The position numbers and the translations under genes were made by a program. A stretch of 7,940 bases of DNA from the NCBI GenBank assembly GCA_027295365.1, contig JAPULD010000241.1, forward strand, positions 1 to 7,940. Reading direction: 5' to 3'. The DNA is from Planctomycetota bacterium. GTDB taxonomy: Bacteria > Planctomycetota > Phycisphaerae > Phycisphaerales > SM1A02. Of the stretch, positions 1 through 5,553 are shown piece after piece (the first letter of the stretch is position 1; every line of letters begins with the position of its first letter). The notes beneath the pieces were generated by a model. It had not been told where the DNA came from, ran no database searches, and saw only the letters and a program-made list of their open reading frames with translations.

Positions 1-1
1 G

Positions 2-181
2 AGCGCCGAACAGTCGGGGATCGACGCCACGATGATCGAGGCGAAGATCAACGAGCGGAATCAGGCCCGGGCGGAGAAAGACTACGCCACGTCGGATCGG
101 ATTCGCGACGAGTTGCTGGCCCTGGGCATCGTCATCAAGGATGGTCCCGAGGGCACGACCTGGACAAAAGTGGTCAGTTGA
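2..181 (+). CDS. cysS: Cysteinyl-tRNA synthetase, C-terminal end (5' part outside window)
   Basis: The reading frame is open from the window edge and ends at TGA 179-181, leaving 59 residues. They include a run with NQARAEKDYATSDRIRDELL and then GIVIKDGPEGTTWTKV. This matches the usual C-terminus of class I cysteinyl-tRNA synthetase, where a helix of the type 'R..AR..KD(F/Y)A.AD.IRD.L' is followed by 'GI...D...GT.W'. The enzyme charges tRNA-Cys in the cytoplasm; this part belongs to the anticodon-binding end. The catalytic HIGH and KMSKS motifs lie outside the window. The stop is followed after about 110 bases by the likely start of coaE on the same strand, with no terminator seen between, so the two may be cotranscribed. 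The family call is firm for so short a piece because the terminal signature is distinctive. Confidence 0.88.
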   Translation, partial: SAEQSGIDATMIEAKINERNQARAEKDYATSDRIRDELLALGIVIKDGPEGTTWTKVVS

Positions 182-292
182 AGATCATCGGTACGAAGCA
201 CTGTAGGATGCCCGACTCACCCTCCAGGAGTATGAGCGATTCCGATGGTCGTTTTTCCCAAACAATCACACTCTCCGAGTCCCCAGAGCACG

Positions 293-907
293 ATGCCTGA
301 AACGACGCCTCCAATCATCGGTCTGACGGGTGGCATCGGATCCGGCAAGAGCGCCGTGGCGGCCATCCTGCGCGATCTGGGTTGCTTCGTATCCAACGCT
401 GACGAGCTGGCTCGGGCTTCGTTTCAGGATGACGCGATCAAGGCTCAGATCGTGTCTTGGTGGGGTGATGCCGTGCTCGACCCACAGGGCGAAATCGATC
501 GTTCCAAGGTCGCAACCATCGTTTTTGCTGATCCCGATCAACGTGTGAGACTTGAGCAATTGACGCATCCCTGGATTGAATCCCAGCGGCAGGAGGCCTT
601 TACAAATGCTCCCGCCGGCGTCAGGGCTCTGGTGATTGATGCCCCCTTGTTAGTGGAGGCGGGGATCGACGAACAGTGTGATGCCATCATTTTCGTGGAT
701 ACGGAGCGAAACATACGGCTCTCGCGTGTCACCACCGATCGTGGATGGGACGACGATAAGCTGCAGCAACGAGAAGATTCCCAGTTATCGCTTGACGTGA
801 AGCGAAAGAGAGCGGATTATAGAGTGTCGAACAATGGTGCTCACAACGACTTGTTGGAGCAAGTTCACCCCATACTCAATCAGATTGCCCCCTTGGTCGA
901 ATCGTAA
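293..907 (+). CDS. coaE: Dephospho-CoA kinase
   Basis: Catalyses the last step of coenzyme A synthesis, ATP-dependent phosphorylation of the 3'-hydroxyl of dephospho-CoA, in the cytoplasm. With the start at 293 the protein has 204 residues, the usual family length. Visible motifs are the P-loop GGIGSGKS (about 13-20), NADELAR (about 35-41; the family's DAD..AR motif with the first Asp changed to Asn but the second, likely catalytic, Asp kept), DAPLLVEAG in the lid/CoA region, and the C-terminal KRKRADYRVSNNG. An in-frame ATG at 245 would add 16 residues (MVVFPKQ...) that resemble nothing in the family. I prefer 293 because homologues begin a few residues before the IIGLTGG strand. Ribosome binding sites do not decide it: AGGAG at 226-230 is 14 bases from 245 and far from 293. 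It lies between cysS and rho. Confidence 0.93.
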   Translation: MPETTPPIIGLTGGIGSGKSAVAAILRDLGCFVSNADELARASFQDDAIKAQIVSWWGDAVLDPQGEIDRSKVATIVFADPDQRVRLEQLTHPWIESQRQEAFTNAPAGVRALVIDAPLLVEAGIDEQCDAIIFVDTERNIRLSRVTTDRGWDDDKLQQREDSQLSLDVKRKRADYRVSNNGAHNDLLEQVHPILNQIAPLVES

Positions 908-999
908 TTCGACATTCGCCCTGAGTGGTTTTCCCCACGAACCCAAGGTCAGAGTTTTCCGAATCATCGGAGACGACCATGATCAGGCGATCAAGGCAC

Positions 1000-1061
1000 G
1001 ACGCCCGACGGTTGAACCCACCACCCCCTTCCCGGTAGAATTACTATGAGCTCGGGGCGTC
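1000..1061 (+). repeat. Inverted repeat enclosing the rho promoter
   Basis: GACGCCCGA at 1000-1008 is complementary to TCGGGGCGTC at 1052-1061 with one bulged G. The 43-base interior contains the whole predicted rho promoter, and C plus five T residues follow the right arm. It could be a weak terminator for coaE (stem plus T-run, but a very long loop) or a pair of protein-binding half sites. Neither is demonstrated by the sequence. Confidence 0.4.
1012..1041 (+). promoter_or_regulatory. Predicted sigma70-type promoter of rho
   Basis: TTGAAC (1012-1017) and TAGAAT (1036-1041) are separated by 18 bases. Each box matches the housekeeping consensus at four or five of six positions. The expected start of transcription is near 1048, which leaves a leader of about 190 bases before rho. 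It is the best promoter-like pair in the 328-base gap between coaE and rho. Confidence 0.55.
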
Positions 1062-1235
1062 CTTTTTCCCTATTTGAACGAACATGACGGCATCCCAACG
1101 CAGGCATGAATTCCGGCCCAATGTCGTTGTGAGATCCAACCCCACTTTTTCCCTGATGATTCCTTCTTGCACCCCATGAATCTCCGGTGACCTCTGGTCG
1201 AGGGATTCTCAATTCACTTTGGAGCCCGTAAAGCG
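1048..1235 (+). promoter_or_regulatory. C-rich untranslated leader of rho, possible rut site
   Basis: This stretch has no convincing gene. It becomes C-rich and G-poor toward rho: 1131-1180 has 18 C and 6 G in 50 bases, in several CCC/TCC clusters separated by T or A. That is the composition Rho prefers for loading. Rho genes in model bacteria are autoregulated through termination in their own leader, so the leader may play that role here; this is inference. The likely ribosome binding site for rho is TTTGGAG ending at 1224, 11 bases before the ATG. Confidence 0.4.
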
Positions 1236-2690
1236 ATGGCCAAGAAAAGAAGCCGACGTAGAAAGAAATCCGGCGGTTCAGGCGGCCCCTCCCGCCCCTC
1301 CCGCTCGTCACATTCGATGGCGACGATGACCCTCAAGCCTGGGCAGGTCCCCACCGACGAAGAGCTCGAGCGTGAGGCCGCAGAGCTCGACAAGGAACTG
1401 CAGGGCAAATACGACTTGGCCAAGAGGGACGTCATGGACATGTCGGCCTTGCAGCACATGGACAACGAAGAGCTGGCCAAGATCGCCAAGAAAGAGAAGA
1501 TCGAAGACTTCGTGACGATGCCCAAGCAGAAGCTGGTCTTCGAAATACTCAAGACCCGGGCCAGAAAACACGGACTCATGATCGGGGAAGGCACCCTCGA
1601 GATCATGCCCGACGGGTTCGGCTTCCTCCGCAGTCCCGAATATTCCTACATGCCTTCACCTGACGATGTCTACATCAGCCCTTCCCAGGTTCGACGTTTC
1701 GGATTGCGAAAGGGTCAGGTCGTTCGGGGCCTGATTCGCCCCCCAAAAGAAACAGAAGAATATTTCGCGCTGCTCCGAATTGAAGAAGTCAATGGAAGGG
1801 ATTCCTCCCTTCTGCACGACCTCCCGACCTTTGAAAACCTCACGCCTCTGCACCCCGACAAACGAATCGTCCTGGAAACGGAATCCGAGGGCATTGAAAC
1901 CCGGGTCATGGACCTCGTGACCCCGCTCGGTTTCGGTCAACGTGCCCTCATCGTGGCTCCGCCCCGCACGGGCAAGACCATCATCCTCCAGAAAATTACC
2001 AATGCCATCGCCAAGAACCATCCCGAGGCGCACGTCATCGTCCTGCTCATTGACGAACGTCCTGAGGAAGTGACTGACTTCCAACGAAATACACCCGACC
2101 GCGTCGAAGTGGTGGCCAGTACGTTCGATGAGGAGGCCAAACGACATATCCAGATCGCCGAGATGGTGACGGAAAAAGCACGCCGCATGGTCGAATATGG
2201 CGATGACGTCGTCATCCTGCTCGACTCCATCACGCGTCTGGCCCGTGGCTACAACAATGCCCAACCCAACACCGGCAAGATCGGCACGGGTGGCGTCGAT
2301 AGTCAGGCCCTTATCAAACCCAAGAAATTCTTCGGTTCGGCCCGAAACATCGAAAATGGCGGCTCCCTGACCATCATCGCCACCGCCCTCGTCGATACCG
2401 GTTCCAAGGCCGACGAAGTCATCTTCGAGGAGTTCAAGGGCACCGGCAATTCAGAATTGCACCTGACCCGCAAGCTCGTTGAGAAGCGAATCTGGCCCGC
2501 CATCGACATTTCAGCTTCGGGCACAAGGCGAGAAGAACTGCTCCTGGATCCCAAGGAGCATGAATTGGTCATCAGGCTGAGAAAAGTCGTCTCGGACATG
2601 TCAGTCGTGGAGGCCATGGAACTGCTGAGCGGCCGCCTGAGCAAGACAAAATCCAATGCCGAATTCCTGATGACCATGAATCTGGCCTGA
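1236..2690 (+). CDS. rho: Transcription termination factor Rho
   Basis: Hexameric RNA-dependent ATPase and helicase that ends transcription of untranslated RNA. The protein is 484 residues against 419 in E. coli; the extra length is mostly N-terminal. In order: a basic Ser/Gly/Pro-rich tail (2-26), an acidic helical stretch (40-92), the Rho N-terminal helices, the RNA-binding cold-shock-like domain with DGFGFLRS (126-133) and PDDVYISPSQVRRF (142-155), Walker A APPRTGKT (241-248), LIDERPEEVTDFQR (271-284), Walker B VVILLDS (325-331), the Q-loop TGKIGTGGVD (346-355), the R-loop GTGNSELHL (402-410) and the arginine finger in SGTRREELL (R431 by alignment to E. coli R366). All catalytic elements are intact. 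The P-loop reads RT where E. coli has KA. Leu271, the equivalent of a residue tied to bicyclomycin sensitivity, is kept. An internal ATG at 1317 would remove only the basic tail. Confidence 0.98.
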   Translation: MAKKRSRRRKKSGGSGGPSRPSRSSHSMATMTLKPGQVPTDEELEREAAELDKELQGKYDLAKRDVMDMSALQHMDNEELAKIAKKEKIEDFVTMPKQKLVFEILKTRARKHGLMIGEGTLEIMPDGFGFLRSPEYSYMPSPDDVYISPSQVRRFGLRKGQVVRGLIRPPKETEEYFALLRIEEVNGRDSSLLHDLPTFENLTPLHPDKRIVLETESEGIETRVMDLVTPLGFGQRALIVAPPRTGKTIILQKITNAIAKNHPEAHVIVLLIDERPEEVTDFQRNTPDRVEVVASTFDEEAKRHIQIAEMVTEKARRMVEYGDDVVILLDSITRLARGYNNAQPNTGKIGTGGVDSQALIKPKKFFGSARNIENGGSLTIIATALVDTGSKADEVIFEEFKGTGNSELHLTRKLVEKRIWPAIDISASGTRREELLLDPKEHELVIRLRKVVSDMSVVEAMELLSGRLSKTKSNAEFLMTMNLA

Positions 2691-2716
2691 TTGAGGACAC
2701 AGAATCACGGAAGTTT

Positions 2717-2784
2717 AAAATGACGGTAATTCAATCGTACAAATGACGTATCTCCTTGGTATACTTGGACATCCGTCATTTTTT
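2717..2784 (+). repeat. AAATGACG repeats: perfect 10-bp inverted pair plus a third copy, ending in T6
   Basis: AAAATGACGG (2717-2726) is a perfect inverted match of CCGTCATTTT (2773-2782). A third copy, AAATGACG, sits at 2741-2748 in direct orientation with the left arm. The right arm runs into six T residues (2779-2784). In RNA, the left and middle copies would compete for the single right arm (10 bp with a 46-base loop, or 8 bp with a 25-base loop), and either stem would be followed by U residues. It may therefore terminate rho transcription. As DNA it could equally be an operator, because the copies surround the predicted promoter of the next gene. Confidence 0.5.
2757..2765 (+). promoter_or_regulatory. 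Extended -10 promoter of the prepilin-like gene
   Basis: TGGTATACT is an extended -10 element (TG-N-TATACT), with five of six bases matching TATAAT. The -35 region at the proper distance (about 2737-2742, GTACAA) is poor, as is usual for extended -10 promoters. The expected start is near 2772, directly before the right AAATGACG arm. The leader would be about 80 bases. Confidence 0.5.
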
Positions 2785-2850
2785 CATACTCGATGAAAGT
2801 GACAGATCCCTCCCGGAAAATCAGGAAACGCCCAGGACTGGAGAGGACCA

Positions 2851-3810
2851 ATGGAAAAAAAGACCACATCCCGTGGCTTCACGATGGTGGAAATACTGGT
2901 CGTCCTGGGGGTCATCACCGTACTTATTGCGGTTTTGTTCCCAGCTTTGGTCCGGTCCAATCGTGCCGCGAAGAAAGCCGAATCCATGAACCGGATGCGC
3001 CAGATTCATCTCTGGATGAGCATTTATTCAGGCGATAACGGCGATTTCATACTCCCAAGCCAGTTTGATTACTCCGATCCGAATGCCTTCCCATTTTCTG
3101 GAAAAGTCCGGACCGTTCCAAGTTCACCGGCTGGACTGAACCTCTCGGTAGGTGACCCAAGCGTCGGAACCTGGACGGACATTCTCTGGACCATCAACGA
3201 TCTTGGGCTTAACAATGGCGAAATTCTGACAATTGAAGGGGACTTGAATCTCAGCTATCGATACGACTCGCCTGACAAGGTGGTGTATGAAAAGCTGCGT
3301 TCAGGCTTGGACAGCCCGCTTCGATCGGCTGGCCTGAACTCAAAGGATTTCAAACGACTCAGCAATATCGAAGTCGACTTCAAGCCTTTCGGGAGTGGAG
3401 CGCAAGAGCGAAATCTCCCCGGTTTTTTCGCCGCTAACGACTTTTTCAACGCTCGACCTGATGCGCCCCCGATTCCTGGAGCGGTGGCGACCCCCATCAA
3501 TGGCAATTGGTTCACAAATGCCCAGATCCGGGTCCCGGATCGTGCCATGTACCTGGTTGACTCCTTCGCAGGCGAGACCATCGCCCCCCTGGATGAGCCT
3601 TATGCCGTTGAGCAAACCCGGGTCGGCGATACGATTCTGGTTGATGACCCTGACAACCGCACGGATGAGGTTGATTTTCGGTACAACGGCACGTGCTTGA
3701 TGCTTTTCCTGGATGGACATGTCAAAGATCAAGGCCCCTGGGCAAACCTGACTAATCTTCAAGAGGAATTTCAGGTTAATGTGACGAATCCTCTTGCGAG
3801 TTCCCCCTGA
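2851..3810 (+). CDS. Prepilin-like (type II secretion pseudopilin-type) protein with H-X9-DG-like C-terminus
   Basis: A 319-residue protein with a class III signal: a short basic leader MEKKTTSRG, cleavage expected after Gly9, then FTMVEILVVLGVITVLIAV with the required Glu at mature position +5 and a hydrophobic helix to about residue 31. After it comes a helical stretch with RAAKKAESMNRMRQI and SGDNGDFILPS, as in planctomycete prepilin-type proteins. Near the end is YNGTCLMLFLDGHV (278-291), which matches the family's 'H-X9-DG' motif except that Tyr278 replaces His. The protein should be processed by prepilin peptidase and sit in the inner membrane with the globular part outside. The start is supported by GAGAGGA ending three bases before ATG. 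It stands alone, with its own promoter and terminator and no secretion genes beside it. The specific role is unknown. Confidence 0.85.
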   Translation: MEKKTTSRGFTMVEILVVLGVITVLIAVLFPALVRSNRAAKKAESMNRMRQIHLWMSIYSGDNGDFILPSQFDYSDPNAFPFSGKVRTVPSSPAGLNLSVGDPSVGTWTDILWTINDLGLNNGEILTIEGDLNLSYRYDSPDKVVYEKLRSGLDSPLRSAGLNSKDFKRLSNIEVDFKPFGSGAQERNLPGFFAANDFFNARPDAPPIPGAVATPINGNWFTNAQIRVPDRAMYLVDSFAGETIAPLDEPYAVEQTRVGDTILVDDPDNRTDEVDFRYNGTCLMLFLDGHVKDQGPWANLTNLQEEFQVNVTNPLASSP

Positions 3811-3883
3811 CCCCGAAAATCAAGCTATTTCAATCCGCGACCTGAGATCCCCTGAAAGTATTAAAAATACCGACCCCATCGGC

Positions 3884-3911
3884 TTGCCAGAAGGTTTGAA
3901 ATGGCTACACT
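3884..3911 (+). promoter_or_regulatory. Possible promoter ahead of tRNA-Thr/tuf
   Basis: TTGCCA (3884-3889) and TACACT (3906-3911) are 16 bases apart, each matching consensus at four or five of six positions. Transcription would start near 3918 and run through tRNA-Thr into tuf. No better pair is visible in the GC-rich DNA between 3947 and 4012. The complication is that the terminator hairpin at 3923 starts only a few bases after the predicted start. Confidence 0.4.
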
Positions 3912-3922
3912 TTGACGTTACT

Positions 3923-3946
3923 CCGTCCCTTTTCGGGACGGTTTTT
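3923..3946 (+). terminator. Intrinsic terminator after the prepilin-like gene
   Basis: CCGTCCC (3923-3929) and GGGACGG (3935-3941) form a perfect 7-bp GC-rich stem with loop TTTTC, followed directly by TTTTT (3942-3946). This is a textbook rho-independent terminator and is the cleanest one on the + strand here. It separates the prepilin-like gene from the tRNA-Thr/tuf block. Confidence 0.82.
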
Positions 3947-4012
3947 CGTTGGGTCTGGCGGGCTCCGGTCCAGTCTGTGAACGGCCCGGTTCCGCCTCCA
4001 CCCGGTGTCCCT

Positions 4013-4084
4013 GCCACCGTAGCTCAGTGGTAGAGCACACCCTTGGTAAGGGTGAGGTCATGGGTTCGAGTCCCATCGGTGGCT
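4013..4084 (+). tRNA. tRNA-Thr, anticodon GGT
   Basis: A full cloverleaf can be drawn. The acceptor arms GCCACCG (4013-4019) and CGGTGGC (4077-4083) pair perfectly. The D stem is GCTC/GAGC (4022-4025, 4033-4036). The anticodon stem is CACCC/GGGTG with loop TTGGTAA (4043-4049) and anticodon GGT at 4045-4047, which reads ACC and ACT. The T arm is ATGGG-TTCGAGT-CCCAT (4060-4076). The discriminator base is T4084. No CCA is encoded, so it must be added after transcription. A tRNA-Thr directly before tuf is a very old and widespread arrangement. Confidence 0.97.
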
Positions 4085-4141
4085 TTCTGCTGAGTCTCGC
4101 CCCCACTGGGTCGGGTCTCAACGACTAATTTCGTTTTCATC

Positions 4142-4158
4142 ACGCGGGTCGGCCGCGT
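4142..4158 (+). other. GC stem-loop in the tuf leader, flanked by AATT(T)CGTTTT
   Basis: ACGCGG (4142-4147) pairs with CCGCGT (4153-4158) across a 5-base loop, followed by the T-rich AATTCGTTTTGTTTC. A near copy, AATTTCGTTTTC, stands just before it. It may be a weak attenuator between tRNA-Thr and tuf or an RNA processing signal. The T-run is interrupted, so strong termination is unlikely. Confidence 0.4.
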
Positions 4159-4183
4159 AATTCGTTTTGTTTCTGATTCTCAT

Positions 4184-4227
4184 GCCGGGCGAGACATTCG
4201 TTCCCGGCTTAAACAAGCCTACTTGTT
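4184..4227 (+). promoter_or_regulatory. Overlapping alternative hairpins before the tuf ribosome binding site
   Basis: Three short perfect stems overlap. A is GCCGGG/CCCGGC (4184-4189, 4203-4208). B is GGCTT/AAGCC (4206-4210, 4215-4219). C is AACAAG/CTTGTT (4212-4217, 4222-4227). B shares bases with both A and C and so excludes each of them, while A and C can coexist. Stem C ends two bases before GGAG (4230-4233), the ribosome binding site of tuf. The geometry allows a switch that hides or frees translation initiation, but pairing was judged by eye only. Confidence 0.4.
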
Positions 4228-4241
4228 GTGGAGTAGCCAAA

Positions 4242-5441
4242 ATGGCCAAGGCTGTATTCGAACGTACCAAGCCACATGTCAACGTCGGAACCATCGGTCA
4301 CATCGACCATGGCAAGACTACGCTGACCGCCGCGATCACCATGCGCCAGGCGAGCAAAAACCTCGCCTCCGCTCGCGCGTTCGACCAGATCGACAACGCG
4401 CCTGAGGAAAAGGAACGTGGCATCACGATCGCGACCAGTCACCAGGAGTACGAGACGGAAGCCCGTCACTACGCTCATGTTGATTGCCCTGGTCACGCGG
4501 ACTATGTGAAGAACATGATCACCGGTGCCGCCCAGATGGACGGCGCGATCCTCGTGGTCGCGGCCAATGACGGCCCCATGCCCCAGACTCGCGAGCACAT
4601 CCTGCTTGCCCGTCAGGTCGGCGTGCCCTCCATGGTCGTATTCCTCAACAAGTGCGACCTTGTCGATGACGAGGAGCTGCTTGAACTCGTCGAACTGGAA
4701 ACTCGTGCACTGCTCAGCATGTACGACTTCCCCGGCGATGACATCCCGATCATTCGCGGCTCGGCCTTCAAGGCCATGGATTCGGGCGGTACCGACGACG
4801 ACGCCTGCAAGTGCATCGATGAACTGTTGGACTCCTTGGACAACTACATTCCCGAACCCGTGCGTGAAGACGACAAGCCGTTCCTCATGCCGGTCGAAGA
4901 CGTCTTCACCATCAAGGGTCGTGGCACGGTCGTCACGGGTCGTATCGAGCGTGGCAAGGTCAACATCGGCGATGAAATCGAAATCGTCGGTCTTGCCGAT
5001 GAAACCAAGAAGACCACCTGCACCGGCGTTGAGATGTTCAACAAGACGCTCGACGAAGGTATTGCCGGCGACAACGTCGGTGCCTTGCTTCGTGGTATTG
5101 ACAAGGAAGACATCGAACGTGGCCAGGTGCTCTGCAAGCCCGGTTCGATCACGCCTCACACCAAGTTCGAGGCCGAAGTCTATGTGTTGACCAAGGAAGA
5201 GGGTGGCCGTCACACGCCGTTCTTCTCCGGCTACAAGCCCCAGTTCTACTTCCGCACGACCGACGTGACGGGCAAGCTGGACTTGTTGGGTGGTGCCGAA
5301 ATGTGCATGCCCGGCGACAACATCACGATCACGGTCGATCTCGAGCAGAAGCCCATCGCGATGGAAGAAGGCCTCCGCTTCGCCGTCCGCGAAGGTGGCC
5401 GCACCGTCGGCTCGGGCGTCGTCTCGAAGATCCTTGAGTGA
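4242..5441 (+). CDS. tuf: Elongation factor Tu
   Basis: GTPase that brings aminoacyl-tRNA to the ribosomal A site. The protein is 399 residues from the ATG at 4242, which has GGAG (4230-4233) eight bases upstream and gives the universal beginning MAKAVFERTKPHVNVGTIGH. An in-frame ATG at 4182 and the frame back to 4167 would add non-homologous sequence and are rejected. Motifs: G1 GHIDHGKT (19-26, Ile where E. coli has Val), switch I with RGITIATSH (59-67), G3 DCPGH (81-85, catalytic His85), G4 NKCD (136-139) and G5 SAF (174-176). The two beta-barrel domains follow, from about 210 (KPFLMPVEDVFTIKGRGTVVTGRI) to the end at REGGRTVGSGVVSKILE. Codon use is strongly biased (CGT, AAG, GTC, ATC), as expected for a very highly expressed gene. 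It heads the protein genes of the tuf-rpmG-secE-nusG cluster. Confidence 0.99.
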   Translation: MAKAVFERTKPHVNVGTIGHIDHGKTTLTAAITMRQASKNLASARAFDQIDNAPEEKERGITIATSHQEYETEARHYAHVDCPGHADYVKNMITGAAQMDGAILVVAANDGPMPQTREHILLARQVGVPSMVVFLNKCDLVDDEELLELVELETRALLSMYDFPGDDIPIIRGSAFKAMDSGGTDDDACKCIDELLDSLDNYIPEPVREDDKPFLMPVEDVFTIKGRGTVVTGRIERGKVNIGDEIEIVGLADETKKTTCTGVEMFNKTLDEGIAGDNVGALLRGIDKEDIERGQVLCKPGSITPHTKFEAEVYVLTKEEGGRHTPFFSGYKPQFYFRTTDVTGKLDLLGGAEMCMPGDNITITVDLEQKPIAMEEGLRFAVREGGRTVGSGVVSKILE

Positions 5442-5459
5442 TTCAGATTCCCCCCGATC

Positions 5460-5501
5460 GGTGACCGGTCCCTGATGCAACATCGTCAAGGACCGGTCGC
5501 C
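5460..5501 (+). other. 12-bp stem-loop in the tuf-rpmG spacer
   Basis: GGTGACCGGTCC (5460-5471) pairs with GGACCGGTCGCC (5490-5501), with one G-U wobble. The 18-base loop contains a further small stem GATG/CATC (5474-5477, 5481-5484). No T-run follows directly (GAACGATTTTACG), so it is not a standard terminator. It may protect the 3' end of tuf RNA, mark a processing site or weaken read-through into rpmG. Confidence 0.5.
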
Positions 5502-5519
5502 GAACGATTTTACGATTCT

Positions 5520-5535
5520 CGCGGCATGAGCCGCG
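5520..5535 (+). other. Compact GC hairpin just before rpmG
   Basis: CGCGGC (5520-5525) and GCCGCG (5530-5535) form a perfect stem with loop ATGA, followed by TTTCACGG. It ends 18 bases before the rpmG ATG, where no strong ribosome binding site is visible. It could lower rpmG translation or cause partial termination. Confidence 0.45.
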
Positions 5536-5553
5536 TTTCACGGACGCCTTTCC

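Noticed and set aside
1046..1087. 13-codon ORF just after the rho promoter (leader peptide like rhoL?)
   Set aside because: Its ATG lies at or before the expected transcription start and has no ribosome binding site; too short to support.
1656..2264. 202-codon open frame on the - strand inside rho
   Set aside because: Shadow of rho, which is complete and highly conserved on the + strand; no ribosome binding site or family resemblance was seen.
3858..3870. GTATT/AATAC mini-hairpin after the prepilin gene
   Set aside because: Five AT-rich pairs with no T-run; the proper terminator lies downstream at 3923.
4013..4084. tRNA-Thr as an integration site for a mobile element
   Set aside because: No integrase gene and no direct copy of the tRNA 3' end found in the window.
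4167..4241. N-terminal extension of EF-Tu from upstream in-frame starts
   Set aside because: EF-Tu begins at MAKAVFERTKPHVNVGTIGH with a well-placed GGAG; the extra residues match nothing in the family.
4209..5489. 426-codon open frame on the - strand opposite tuf
   Set aside because: It is the antisense shadow of a GC-rich, strongly codon-biased gene; the + strand gives a complete EF-Tu with all motifs.
5511..5516. TACGAT as a -10 box for rpmG
   Set aside because: Only four of six bases match and no -35 box stands at the right distance.
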